64,000 nt of DNA. Origin: Chromobotia macracanthus. Taxonomy: Eukaryota > Chordata > Actinopteri > Cypriniformes > Botiidae. Position 1 is the first letter of the stretch; each line of letters opens with the position of its first letter. A program made the position numbers and the translations under genes. The notes beneath the pieces are model-generated. The model was not told the DNA's origin. It saw only the letters and a program-made list of their open reading frames with translations, and made no database searches. This document shows positions 35,301 through 48,100 of this stretch, piece by piece. The stretch is taken from NCBI GenBank assembly GCA_036877525.1, contig JAZGTH010000087.1:4162001-4226000 (forward strand), written 5' to 3'.

Positions 35301-38300
35301 GGAACAACAGGGATTCTTTTTCAAAAAGAGTGGTTATTTTAACTATTAACTTATTTTTTCTTAATAATTTTGGTACCACTTTATTTTACAGTGTCTTTGT
35401 TACATGTACTTACTATAGTGATGACAGTAAATTATGCATAATTGTATGCAATCGACCCTAAATGAAACATGCAACCCTTTCACATCTGTTAAATCTTTAC
35501 ATCTACATAAAATTCCTTACACAAATCTATTCATAATTACAGCTTTTATGATGATTAAACTTCATTTACAACCTGAACCCAGTTACCTCGCAATTCAATG
35601 ACCTGATGCAAACAGTATGGGGACATTGTAACTGCATTTACATTCATTTAAGCAAATGCTTTTATCCAAAGCAACTTACTATTGAGGCAACATCACAACT
35701 ACAGAGTTATTAATTAGAATGTACATTTTAGAACAGCAAATCATATAGGTACTTTTAACATACCATGTTTATGATACTTTGATACATACCAGACAGGACG
35801 TATATTATGTGAATTGGGATTCTGCCTAATAAGCTCAACTGTCATAAACACAGCCCTGACAATCATATATGTAATGCATTACTAATTTAAATCCTTTGCT
35901 CTTGACCTCAGTGTTACATACTTATGTTTTGGTAATTATGTCAGAAAGTTATTAACACATTAAAAAAATACTGTGATAAAAAGTATTATTTAAAGCTACA
36001 ATCCTTGAATTTTTTGGTTAAAAATAAACAATCAACTACTGAGCAAGTACATATAAGATCAATGTTAACGGTCACCTGATTCGCAACAGTAAGTTTATAA
36101 AAAGTATTTATAATTTGAGCTGTTCTGTCCAGTTTTGTGGGAAATTTCAGCATGACTTCACTCATCTGTGTGGTTGTCATGTCCATAAACAGAAAGATGA
36201 CCCTGCTACTAAAATCATATGCTGAGGATGGTGGAGAGTTTGTAGCTTGTTCTTACAGCAGTTGCTTAAAATTTAAACTTGACATCCTTACTGCGAAAAT
36301 AACTCTGCTTTTGAACTAATGTTACTGCAAAAGCAAAACCTAGGTGAAGACTGTACGGAAAATGCTTTACTAACAGTTCTGTCAGAGCTGTATAAAACAT
36401 TCCAGCAAAAAAGTATGTTTCTAAGAATCACGCTCCATAACTGTAAATTATCTGTGATGTATCAAATTAAAAAAATACCCATGTGCAAAAATATCATCAT
36501 ATTGAACATAATACGTATCATATTGAAAAAACATCTGGTCTGTTGTTTCCCCAGTTTTAAAACATTCCCACAGTTTCCAATGATTAGAAACAAACAAAAT
36601 GGGTAAAGAAACAAGAGACTCCAAGTATAGTCAAGATGGACAATTCAAATAAAGAGTATAAAAAGAAAAGGAAGTTGGTTAGGAAGTTATGTTTTGTATG
36701 GTACCTCTCACCCTGATGACCAACAGGATACACTTGGGCTTTGCTGTCTGTGTTGCAATGTTTTCCATCCCATCATAACAGTGTTTTCTTTGATGTCTTA
36801 ATGCATTGCTCAGGGTATAAGAATGGACATTTCTAGCTGCTGGGGTTAAGTCAACTCGCCTGCATGGTGATACACAGATCTGTCATTTTTAAAAAAATAA
36901 TTAAATAATTTAGACTTCATTTTCCTTTAAATGTTTTAACACAGAAATACAGTGCATCTGAAAAGTATTCACAGCTGTTATGTTACAGCTGTATTCCAAA
37001 ATGGATAAAATTCTACAAACAATACCCCATAATGATGTCTACCCCAGGATGCCTTTGATGGTGAGTAATAAAAAATATAAAATTTATGGGCCAGTTTTTA
37101 TTTTACAGTGGAGTACTCCTGTAATATGGATGACAAGTTTAAATTCCAAACAACTGCTGTAAACACAAGCTACAAGCACCAGAGTCTTAAATCCTGTCTG
37201 AATCTGGTCTAAAGTCTTTTGTCTCAAGTGAGAGTCTTTACGAAGTATTATATTGACACAATATATAACTTTTGGGAAAATTGAACTTGTGTTACTCTGT
37301 CATAGGTAGAGTACATTAAAATACTAAAATTCAAACCCACCCATAATTCAGGTAAAAAAATATATTCGAACACGGCACTTGAAATATAGATTTGGTCTTC
37401 CAACCTTTTTTACCATCGTGTTGGTTGCCTTTAACTGTGCGAGGGAGACAGAGAGAGCAGATACACATAGTTTGGAAACAGAGAGAGAGTGCGTGAGGGA
37501 GGGTCTTTCTGCTTATTCTTTTCTGCAATCATCAACATGCGAAATCACAAGCGCAACAGCATCTACATCACTCATAAATCACATTAAATGATCAAAAATT
37601 CATCTGTAAAACCACTGACTGTCAAATATGTTTTGAGCCCAGTTCGTTTTGAAAATACAAATTATACTACAGCAGGCTGAAGTGATTTATATCAATTTAA
37701 AAATCGTTATAAACTTACTGTTGCGAATCAGGGACCACTAATAATAATAATAATAATAATAATGAGAACATATCAATGTTCAAAGTGGTATGTACACAAA
37801 TAACTGATTTTTTCATTTTTAATGGGATTGCAGCTTCAGATAAATAACGGCATCATATTCCGATTATTTGGTCCAAAATAGCAGCAGTATGTTTCAGCTC
37901 AGCAAAACAAATCATTTTCCTATATTTTACATACCTATGTGTTAATGTACAATACATAGAGAAAACAATGTTGACACTCCCTTCTGAATAACAGGTTTGG
38001 CTATTCTAGTAATAACAGCAAAGAAAAATACTTTGTGACTGAAGTCTGTGGGAAATCCAAAAACAATTGCTTTACAGCATATGATGTGACAGAACTTGAC
38101 TGGCCTGTTCAAAGCTCATATCAGCAAATGGACACCCAACTATTTATTAATAAACATGCCTTTGGAGTAAATTGTTTAACAAACACATATGGGTGTGATA
38201 TTCAGGCATCCACAGATTTTGGCCATTTAGTGTATAACAGCAATGTAAAATATGAGAAACAGTGTTAAGTAACTTTTAATGTGCTTTCTTTTACACTGTG

Positions 38301-41300
38301 TATTATATGGTATTTATTGAAACTTTTTTCTGCCAAAACCTAGAAACAAAAACTAAAATCAATATTATATTTTGATGAAATACATATTAGATTATAGGTC
38401 CTGGAAATAAAATGGAACCTCATTTAAGGAAATGTATCTCAGCTGTTGGGAAAATCTATAACCCACATGTCTGATATTATGTTAAATAATTTGTTTTAAT
38501 CAGTTCCTGTAACACTATGAGAAGAGCTGCAGATATACTGCAAACTGACTGCTAGGCCATTCCATCCTTGCTGCTAATCTCTTGTGCAAAACTGTACCTA
38601 TATACTCATTTCAATCAAAGCACAGAACTATAATGAGAGGGGAGAGTACAGCAGAGATAGAAGACATTACACTAATTTAGGAGTACCTGGCAAGTTTGCC
38701 CTCTCTGTATGTGCGTCCCCATGGGTGTCTGTGTTTCTGTAGGGGCCAAACATCAGGAAGCCACAGAGTAACAGATCCCTCCATCACATCCCCCTCTGCA
38801 CACGCAGGTTCAGTCTCACGACAGTAATAACACTTACCATAGAAACAGGTATTATTTCCTGCAGGGAGAGATTATCACCAATTATCATTAATAAAATCAC
38901 TTAATTTGTGGAAGCACTGTGTTATTCATGAGAGGATAATTTTTTTTAAGTTTTAAGCAGTTTGTGCTACAGCCCAAAACATGCACTATGCACTTCATCT
39001 GATGTGTAGGACCTTAATTTGGATAAATGTCATTTTTTTGTGAATAAAAATGAGGCTGTGAGGGACAGATGTGAAGTCTGTTCGATGGTTTATATTTGTG
39101 ATGCACCAAAAGGGAAAATTCTTGGCTGAAATGAAACTGAACATTCTGTAGCAAACCGAAAATATTTAAAAATAAAATGTCCAGTTGCCCAGCTATAGTT
39201 ATGCATGTTCACGTTGCTCAACAAAGTTTCAGACAGAGATCTTGCTTTAGAAACAATATGATGATGTTCTGAAACATGTCTGTATTATACATACAAGAAA
39301 CATGTACACAACAGTACCATTACTAGGATGCCACACACTCTTCAACATTTTTCAAAACTTCAAAATCTCTGACATTGTTTTTTTTATATTAACATACTGT
39401 ATCTTTTGCACATTGTTAACAATTGTCTCGGTACTGCTTTAGTACTTGGACTGCAAAAGGTGGTTACTCAAAGATACAGCATATTTAAGAAGCATAACCA
39501 TGATTATACTACTTTAAAAAAATTAGACATATCTAAACTGCCTTTTTTCTGTTAAATTGTAAACAATTGCAGTAATCTGTCTTAGACTATTCAAATTGTT
39601 ATCATGGAATAAATCAATCCTCTTTAGCATGCATTCAAGTGGTACAAAATGCTGCATGCAGTCTGTTGACATTATACCAATTCTGGCTTCTTTGCATTGG
39701 CTTACAGTCAAATCTAGAATTGCTTTGAACATTTTAATGTGTTTACAAATCATTGAATAATCAATTGCTTTCAAATCTTGCTTTGCACGTACAATCCAAA
39801 CAGCACACTAAGATCAAGCAATACTGACCTGCTCTCTGTTTCTAGGTCCTAGGTAGCTGGCCCCAATCTTTGGAACGATCAACTAGTTTTTATTCAAACT
39901 GCCTCCTCTTCATCTAGTTTTAAATTCATGCTCTGAATATATCATAATAAATGTCTATTTTAAACAAACTTAATAAAAGTACCATTTATTTATTTATTGC
40001 GAATAAAACCTTTTGAACGAAGAAAAAAGGGCACCTTTAAGACTGAGATCACAGTTAGGAAGATTATAGCATTGCTTCTCTTGTTGGGTTGGACATAAGG
40101 TTTCTAGGCAGTATTTCATTGTGTAGCTCCTAAGCAAAGTAAGTTTTTAGTCTGCTAAAATTAAATGTGTGGTTGGGCTTGTTCTTAAATGAGGAAATTT
40201 ACATGCTCTCACAAATGTAAAAGAATGTGTGTTTGTGTGTGTTTATAGGGTCCTAAATGCAAGTGGTAAACATAGTAGTCTACACCTCTAATAAGTGCAC
40301 AATGAGGTTAAAGAGAAAGGACAAGGTCAGTGGAAAGCTTACAGTGAGGAAAGAGAGGGACTGTTAGGGAGAGATACTGTGGAGTGAGAAATGAGACACA
40401 ATACTACCCCTGTCTCATTAAAATGGTGTTGGTTCTCATGTTCTTAGCATCTAGAATCCGACCTGAGAGCCTTATAACAGCGTAACTTATAACTGTTACT
40501 AGATAACCCATCCATTGCTATTGGTCTTGGCTCATCATTTTGTTTTTTCTTTGTAATTTTTAAAAAAATCTTTCCTTAATTAAAAGATTATACCACCCCA
40601 GCCACACTAAGACTATGTTTTATTTTGGCACGGAATTTGTGGTGGATAAGAACAAAACAGTAAAGGTAGGGACACTGCAGACAGATGACAAAGAACTAGC
40701 ACTGAGGAAAGCCATATGTGGCGTCACCTGGCATCGCCTGAGGCAAAAAAAGTTGCACTTGAAAACACTATAGCCAACTAGCGTGTACACTCTACACTGG
40801 CGTGAGAACATTAATCTCAAAACCAACAGTTGGCAGTAGTCTGCATCTGGCGTCCAGCAGGAAAACAGGCAGAACTAGAACTGTGGATATACCAAGTAGC
40901 AGCGCTTGCCAGTGCACACAAGCCGCGCTTATTAGTAATGGATTTGTGTAGCTTTTCTCAATCATGTCTGCTAAGTTACAAACGGCACTATTATTAACAG
41001 CCCTGTGACAACTGATAAGAATGACAAGTATATGTGTCCCTCATTACTCCGTCAGTGGTTTGCTTTCGTTAGTTCTGTTTTTTTTTTTGTGCGTTAGTTC
41101 TGTTTTTTTGTGCTCAATTGCTAAGATGCACAGCCAATCTAAGTTCTCCTTCTTGCTGATGGGCTCCGCCGCAGATTCGACACACAGAATCAGCTAAAAA
41201 AACACTAACCGTGCCAAAGGGCCGAACACACTAACAAGACTAAACTGGACCAACGCTCACAAACCACCTGTCATTGCCCGAAGGCCTATCTTTGTCCCGG

Positions 41301-44121
41301 GCTTAAAAGAACGGACACGCCCTATGAATGAAAAAGGGGTTTACAAGGATAATTAGGGAAGGACTATAAGACAATACAATGAAGACAAGGAAAAGGCTTT
41401 ATTCATCTCATTTGGAAATAAATAAATTAATAAATAACTAAATGAGAGGGTCTAACTGACCGTGCATGAGAAATGTGCTGAGCAGTTGGTCAGTAGCTAC
41501 TGGCTTTATTTCTGTACGCAGATTTATAAACCTCCCCACCACCAGGGGTGCTCTCCTAAAACCCAGGATCCTGCAAAAGAAGAAGCTCATGACTCATACA
41601 GAAATGACACATCATCATTAGCATAGCAATCAATGTCTGCACTTTTTTGTGTGTGTGGGCTACGTGTTAGCTTCAGTATTGAACAATTATTCAAATATTA
41701 TGATTTGAATATTACGATTAATTATTAGTATGAGGTGCATACAATTTTTCATATGAGGTCCATTAATTTTTGGTTTATGGTGTGCTTGCAGATATCGCAG
41801 TCTGCAAGCACAAACATGTCCGCTGTGTAGCTGTAACACTAAAGTCATAATCACTTGTACTGGGTTCACCCATAAACTTAAACTTTTTACTTACTTCTGT
41901 ATGCGGTTTTCCATATACTTTTTTAATGCTTAAACCCTTTTTCCAAGATAAAAGGACATTTTTTTTTGTTCCTCCCATAAAATATACATATCTTTAAATG
42001 ACTTGGAAATTATGACAAAAAACACATTGAATCACTATGCTTACGGCATTTTGTGATCTCTACTGGACTGTTTTTATGGGAGCAAACTGCATATAAACAT
42101 ATTTCTCATTTTGTGTTTCATAGAAAAATTAACAGCATCAAGGTTTGGAATATGGCTGTAAATAAATGCCAGAAATTGGATTTTGGAGTGAACTATTCTT
42201 TGAATTTAAGGCTAATCACTAATGAAAATCAATCCTGATTATTAAATTTTGATAGTCTGGTTGATAGATGCATACATGATTATGTATATTCTGTCTATTT
42301 TGTCACTGTATGTACTACATACTGTTATATGTATACTGTTTGTACCGTACGTATCCGTTTTTCGTTTTTACATACTGTTTTGCACTGTATGGAGCCGCAC
42401 TTAAGATTTTCACTCGCCTCTACAGGTGTTGAGGTGATGTGACAATAAACTTGATTTGATTTGGTTCACTGCCGTTTATAATGGCCCATTAAAATAATGG
42501 TGCAGAAACATCACCTGGCATGCCTACAGAACTTAAGTAATAATTCATTTGATCATTTGGACTTGAGAGTGGAATCACTAGTGATGTCCTGAAGCAGAAA
42601 AAGTAAAAAATGACAGTCAAGAATAAAGAATGCACAAAGACCAGCATCAAACACAATGCCTATATTGTGAAAAGTGATAAATGGAGCAGACCCATTTTTT
42701 ATCTGGTGAAAAAGACAAAACAGTGTGCAGTTGATGGGATGTGTTTTGGATGCGTGCATTTAAAGACACTATTTAGCTGCCAAATAATATACAACAAGAA
42801 TAATCAACAACTATGATGTCGTAATCCTGTGTGCATGTTACCTGTCCAAGTGAAAAGCAGCGATTTCTGCATTATGCCGATCATACCCTGCATACGGCTC
42901 TCCTTCAACCACATAGTCCCTATTGTACCTAATCATAAGAAAATTAAAAGGTATATACATAAGAGAAAAAGACAGCCAGAGAACAAGAGAAAATGACCCT
43001 TGCAGACAGAGATATAAGCATTTGTATTGCACTGTCTGAACACAACAAAGCACCAAGTTATAAAAGTTCTCTCTCTCATTTAAATCTGAGATTTGGTTTT
43101 GCTGAGAGGAGCAACATAACATTTCTTTTAACTTGTTTGCTATTTCTATAGCGTCAAGCTGAGTAGCCCCACCCACGTGACATATCATTGGTACAAAATC
43201 CTGCTCCACAGTAATATATATTAAACTAAAACACTGTAATTGGCTGTACCTTTGTGCAGCATTTCCACATTAATAGTGGACAGAAAAATTAAATGTTGTT
43301 AGAATCTTGCTGCAACGTGCCTGGTTAGGATACTGTTGTAGTGCACTCAGCAAAAGCTACCAGACACCACACCTAATATTTACACACAAACATTCCATCA
43401 CTGCCTTGTTCCTTAAACAGCAGGACGTAAAGGATACCAGGAGAGTTATCCTACCCTCACTTATCTAAAGCCTCTGCAGATTAATGATTACTCTAACACA
43501 TTTTGATATGAGCGTTCTGATACGTTTTAAACTTACACACAGAGCAGATGACAAATTACTGCACAACAGTGTTTCCTGCAAGTTTTTGCGTTTTGCTTGA
43601 TATGATTTTACATTTTTTTTAGCAATATCAATAAATAAAATATTTTTTACAAATGTGCATTTTTACTGCACATTGTCATATGAACAAACAATCAAATCAT
43701 TACAATCTTTAAATACGCAAGAAATTCTTGCTTCATACTAAATCAGACATCAGGGAACTCAAATACTGACAGATAAAGAGCAGATAAATAAAAACCTTGG
43801 CACCCGGATACACTGTTGGGTGGACACACTACAGTGGCATGCCATTTCCGAGTTTGAAGTTCCATGGTGTTATGCCATCCCAATTTGTCCTTTATCAAAC
43901 TGATAAATCGGCAGCTTTTCCCATTTTGAACACTCTATTGACCGAAAGCCAGATCTTAAGTGGTATATATACTACTGTGTGAACTGCATCTGCTGCACCG
44001 TTTGGTTGCCAGGCATGCTCATTGCTGTAAAATGGGGGTGGTCATATGCAATGGCTCATCAGTGTATATCGTGTGTGTGTGTGTGTGTGGGTTTTTTTTT
44101 TTGTGTTTTGTGTTTTTGGTG

Positions 44122-44198
<77 letters not shown>

Positions 44199-44983
44199 GG
44201 GGATGCTGGAGCGTCTGTAGCTTGTTCTTACAGCAGTTGCTTAGAATTTAAACTTGTCATCCACAGTAAAAAATAACTCAGTGAGTGAATTGCAATTATA
44301 TGTTTTAAACAGAGATGGTAGTAGAGAGGCATACGTTCCTTAATACAGCTTTAAGTATCCTAAACCAGGAAAACAAACATCAAGACATGTACCTGACAGC
44401 AACAGACCCAGCCAGACAATAGACATCTCTTATTCATTCACTTAATTTCTATATCACTCACTTGCTTTTTCACTCTGTATTTTACTCAGTCGCTGTTCCC
44501 CTCACTCTCACTCTCTCTAAATCACTCACTCTTTTCATTTTAACTATATTCATATTCTTATCTTTCTTTCTTTTTCATTCCCCATTTCAATCACCCTTCT
44601 CCTCACCTCTTGGGTTTAAATACCACTTTCTGTCCTCCGTCAAGTACCAGCAGGGCTTTTAATTGCGTGCCTTTATAGCCCACGTCTGCCCTCTCCACCC
44701 TGGCTGTGGCCAGGGCATTTAACACCGCGGCTAGCTCGGGTGTTTCATCTGGGTACACCTCTCGTGGACCGACCCACTGTGCCGCCACTTCCCAGGGTGA
44801 TTGCAAGGTGTGTGTGAGTCGTGCTCCTTTGGCCATGGCTAGATTGGCCTCCATTTTGCGGAAGGCACGGAGGTCACGACGGCTGGCTGCTGAGCCCTCC
44901 CCCCCATCCAGAAGAAAAACCTTGGCCAGGCCGAGAAGAAAGAGCACAGCGCACAGCACCACCACACGCTGCTTTAGCTTCAT
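32383..44983 (-). CDS. fam20b: FAM20B, glycosaminoglycan xylosylkinase (complete, 409 aa)
   Basis: This Golgi type II membrane kinase phosphorylates the 2-OH of xylose in the glycosaminoglycan-protein linkage region, controlling heparan and chondroitin sulfate chain assembly. Coding exons, minus strand: 44983-44607, 42928-42842, 41570-41461, 38858-38687, 34953-34762, 34350-34291 and 32614-32383 (stop TAA). The lengths 377, 87, 110, 172, 192, 60 and 232 sum to 1230 nt, or 409 codons plus stop, exactly the human FAM20B length. An N-terminal signal anchor (MKLKQRVVVLCAVLFLLGLA) is followed by HTLQSPWEVAAQWVGPREVY and VGYKGTQLKALLVLDGG. The C-rich loop CFYGKCYYCRETEPAC follows the sequon NNT (from residue 193). 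The catalytic motif GNADRHHYE places Asp at 289. The metal-binding motif LLDNAKSFGNP places Asp at 309 and is split between exons 5 and 6. The ATG at 44983 has G at -3; the frame is open upstream to 45091, but the family start is this Met. Confidence 0.95.
34100..34205. repeat. Dispersed repeat in a fam20b intron, copy 1
   Basis: CATAACTGTAAATTATCTGT followed by ATGTGCAAAAAATGTATCAT is closely repeated in the same orientation at 36415-36545 (CATAACTGTAAATTATCTGT, ATGTGCAAAAATATCATCAT), about 2.3 kb away and on the other side of two coding exons. Confidence 0.6.
34474..34625 (+). mobile_element. Full-length tRNA-derived SINE in a fam20b intron
   Basis: Head CTCCTGTAGCTCAGTTGGTA (A box) and GTGGGTTCAATTCCCAGGGA (B box), a short body, then the tail GTAAGTCGCTTTGGATAAAA and CTGCCAAATGCATAAAATGT. 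Sense orientation relative to the plus strand. Search programs may call the head a tRNA pseudogene. Confidence 0.88.
35372..35600 (+). repeat. Non-autonomous element, copy 2 of the CTAACCC-type family
   Basis: Begins GGTACCACTTTATTTTACAG (compare the usual fish element terminus with ACTTTATTTTACAGTGTC), then TACTTACTATAGTGATGACA, AGTAAATTATGCATAATTGT and CGACCCTAAATG. It lies in a fam20b intron. Confidence 0.6.
35636..35690 (-). mobile_element. LINE/SINE tail fragment
   Basis: TTTAAGCAAATGCTTTTATC and CAAAGCAACTTACTATTGAG are the reversed conserved tail of the L2-like LINE and SINE group. No body is visible. Confidence 0.5.
35990..36310 (+). repeat. Palindromic MITE-like element, long form
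   Basis: TTAAAGCTACAATCC end, ACCTGATTCGCAACAGTAAG, AATTTGAGCTGTTCTGTCCA, CATCTGTGTGGTTGTCATGT and TTGTAGCTTGTTCTTACAGC, then AAATTTAAACTTGACATCC. Related pieces occur at 3189-3440, 10213-10370, 37690-37830, 44197-44280 and 48762-48990. Confidence 0.65.
36415..36545. repeat. Dispersed repeat in a fam20b intron, copy 2
   Basis: Direct counterpart of 34100-34205, with a small insertion and a short local duplication of CATATTGAA-type sequence. Confidence 0.6.
36948..37080 (+). mobile_element. Tc1-type element terminal fragment
   Basis: ACAGTGCATCTGAAAAGTAT and TCACAGCTGTTATGTTACAG, then TATTCCAAAATGGATAAAAT and ACAATACCCCATAATGATG match the well-known terminal region of Tc1-type elements common in fish. 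Only one end is present. Confidence 0.65.
37690..37840 (-). repeat. MITE-like element fragment with (TAA)n insertion
   Basis: AAACTTACTGTTGCGAATCA is the reverse of the internal motif seen at 36075, and GGGATTGCAGCTTCAGATAA is a degenerate terminus. A (TAA)8 microsatellite (37740-37763) separates the two. Confidence 0.5.
39515..39990 (+). mobile_element. LINE C-terminal fragment in a fam20b intron
   Basis: Plus-strand frames give LQVVQNAACSLLT-like and TLYQFWLLCIGLQSN-like text followed by LAPIFGTI-like text. This is the order at the end of L2/Rex-like reverse-transcriptase polyproteins (QNAAARLLT, HWLPV, LWNSLP). Many disruptions. Confidence 0.6.
42280..42470 (+). mobile_element. LINE 3' end with TTGATTTGATTTG tail
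   Basis: CTGTTTTGCACTGTATGGAG, then TGTTGAGGTGATGTGACAAT and AAACTTGATTTGATTTGG. The GTGACAATAAACTTGATTTG ending followed by short repeats is typical of fish CR1/Rex-type LINE 3' ends. Confidence 0.6.
44123..44196 (+). repeat. (GT)n followed by a 39-base G homopolymer
   Basis: A TG run at 44123-44157 passes directly into 39 consecutive G (44158-44196) in the first coding-side intron of fam20b. A MITE-like fragment starts right after (GGATGCTGGAGCGTCTGTAG). The ORFs that cross this tract are artefacts of it. Confidence 0.9.
44197..44280 (+). repeat. MITE-like element fragment
   Basis: GTCTGTAGCTTGTTCTTACA, GCAGTTGCTTAGAATTTAAA and CTTGTCATCC match 36235-36290 closely. The element's 5' part has been replaced by the GT/G tract. 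Confidence 0.6.
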
Positions 44984-45156
44984 CACCTCCCACAGCCAGA
45001 CGCCCACCGGGAGTCCACCACCACGCCTGAGTCTGCCAGTGGACACACACTCACGCCTGGGGCATGGCACTGCCTGTCGTCTGACCAACACCAGTACTGG
45101 TCAGGGTGGACAGTAGCAGTTTAAACCACCAGAATGTGAATGATGGATGGCACCTT
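44984..45156 (-). other. fam20b: 5'UTR part of fam20b exon 2
   Basis: On the minus strand a pyrimidine tract ending in ACAG lies just right of 45156. It is a good acceptor joining this segment, and the start codon at 44983, to an upstream non-coding exon. No alternative in-frame Met here matches the FAM20B N-terminus. Confidence 0.5.
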
Positions 45157-48100
45157 CTGTGAGAAGATAAAGCAGTAAGACAAAGAAAGACATAGTAAGC
45201 AGGGTTGTCATTTTAACCACAAATTTTGATTCAGAATAGCTGTATTACAAGTCACTGCTGTGATTTATATTTTACGATTGCCTTGTGTCAACACAAGCAG
45301 ACATTATATTGACAGACAGAAAAAAATTTGGAACACTTTAGATAGGAGTGCTCACTGATGCAGGAGAGCTTCCTCAGTTATATAAGATAAACCTGGCTAT
45401 GTCTATGCTAATACTCTCTGTGTTTAAAGGAACAGGTCACTTATAAATTTGCATGTCTCATAATTTTCAAATCCTCCTAACACAGGATTTGGAACCTAAC
45501 CTGGTGTTGTGTACAGGAGTGGGATAGACACCTGCCTGTTTAGATGTGCCTCTGTCTTACTGTCTGATCAGGATGGAGGAGTCCTCTTCTCATGGTTTCT
45601 GTGGCATCTCTCTGCATTCCTGATCACCTTAAGAGAGGATGAAAAGATAAAAATGTGAACAACGTGCATCAATACTGAGAGCTAAACTAATGTGGCCATG
45701 CATGAGGTTATGCAGGTATATAGGAACAATGTCTTGTGCCAGTAAATTTTTAACTTGTACTCATGTGCAACTTGTACTCATATGCTCATGTGCACACAAA
45801 AGCATTCTCACTCTGATAAACATTCACACTAAATGATTCAATTTTAAGGAGGGATTAGAATGATAATCTGGTTTACAGCTCTTCAAAGTCATATCAGCGT
45901 AAATAAAAGATTTAGTCAAACGCACCCCAAGATGCAGAAACTTCAAAACCTTCAGCTGCACTGCTCACATGGCGAGACAAATCCTAATATTCACAATTAC
46001 AGAGGAATGTCTATATATGTAACACATATAACCAATATATACACCCTCTAACACATGCAAGATTCTTGACAGATCTATGTGCCCATGGTCAATTTATGTG
46101 AAAGACCTGCACAGGCAACAGCAGCATTCACACTCGCTCAAAACACAATGCTGTGTTGCTCCAAGACCTGGCAAACACAACCTAAACACTGTGTCTCTCA
46201 TCCCTTCCTGATCTCAGCCTGGGGCTTATCTGTGTTTGAGAGCTCTGCCACTCCAAAGACTTCTACTAAACACACACACACATACCACTACTGCAGGGCT
46301 CAACAATAAGGATTTTTTTTCTACTGGCCCAGTCGGACTTGTATTGCAGATTTTTTATTGCTTTGCCAACACTTTCACTGTCTCGCCTAAAATGGAACAT
46401 TTTAATTTTAGCAGCACATTTTATGTCAGAAAACTACACTGAGTTTTTTTTTTTCATGTTAACAGCAAACAATTAAAAAAATACAACAAATCGTTAAATC
46501 AGATTTTTATTAGCATAATAGCTGGAAATGCAACTGCAATGTAATTCCGTGACCGCCACTCAAATTCATAAACACACGTATGCTGCAAAACAGTGACATA
46601 CAAGACAGCATTATTGATTTGCATAAACGACCTGTATAATTAATCCAGCTGCCCCATTCTAACAGATGCTTCCATGACTAATAACAGGTTATTCTCACAA
46701 TTTCAATAAAATTCATGTTAGCCAGTTAAATAGCTTTGCATTTATTCAGCAGAATTCTCAAAATGCATTACTCCACATTCGACATATCACAACAACCTAA
46801 AATGTTTGTATTTACAAGTCATATGTATGATCAAAAATGCTAGATGTGGAAACAATGGCTTTATAAAGCAAATGTGAGCTCTGTCAACTAGCTTTAAACT
46901 CTCTCTCACTTGGCCACAGGCCGTCATTACTGTCATGTGTACCATACCATTACTCTTTTCATACAGTATATGAAAAATGTGGAATCAGCCTACACCACAA
47001 CTAGAAGGCAAATGCTTGAAACACACCCACAGAAAATTATTATGGAATATTACACAGCAATCTGCTTAATCACCATAAGAGCAAATCATAATGCAATCTG
47101 AGTTTTGTTTCTACCTTGATTATTATTTAGGGTCCAAGCATGAAGTGCTGGAACGCTACTGTATTTGTAAGGACTTTAAGGGATCCGTAGGAGTATGTTT
47201 AAAATTTTGTGAAAATTGGCCACACGAATAAGCGATTTTGTATTTTTGCTAATAACAATCAATAATTTCAACTACCAGATGAAGTAATTAACATTTTAAA
47301 TCCAACACTACCATCTGTGTTTTAATGCATAGAAATTAATTTACATTACCATGCTACACTGACAATTTGACTTCTGAGTTTTATAGTAAGTTGGGTCATT
47401 TTCTGAAGTATTCACTTCAGATAAATGTATAATAACAGTACCGCTACAGCATTGTGCAGCATTATAGAAAAGTCACCATCTCATCATTGGCCTGTTCTCC
47501 ATTTTTCCCAGCCTGTTTGGACCTTGATAATGGCAGCTAATGATCTAAATTGTATTTATCTGTATAGCACCTTTGTCAAAATAAAATAAAAACTTACGTA
47601 TCACTACCAGACCTGAGCTGCACAACAGATGCCAATTACAAAACTAAACACATCCAGAGATCTCATCCATCTTTTGAGACCACAGTAATCATCGAACCCA
47701 AAACTCAGTGTTTAAAAATGGGGATGAAAGTGGGTTTCTTGGCATGGCAACACCCATATTGCAAACACTGGGAAATTTCCTGCATCCTAACAGAGAGGAA
47801 TGTGCAAACATAAAGTGTCTATTATTCCATGTTATAACAGCCCTGCATGTATAAACGTATCGTTCAATATCCTTAAAGATGCGCAACACTTGCATGATCA
47901 GTTCAAGTGCACATGTAACTCATCGAAACAGTTAGGGGTACATAACATGCCATATGATTATTTATATCAGTCGTACCCATATTATAATTCATGTAATTCT
48001 TTACACTGTGTGAACGTCATACAATATTTCAGATTTACAAAGCCAGTTAAATGCTGATTACTGACTGGATCACTGCTGTCAGTATGCAGACATTTAAACA

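Noticed and set aside
43960..44276. Three overlapping ORFs with poly-Cys/Val and poly-Gly runs
   Set aside because: They are translations of the GT repeat and G homopolymer in an intron.
44706..45116. 136-codon plus-strand ORF
   Set aside because: It is antisense to the GC-rich first coding exon of fam20b, whose minus-strand frame gives a clear protein.
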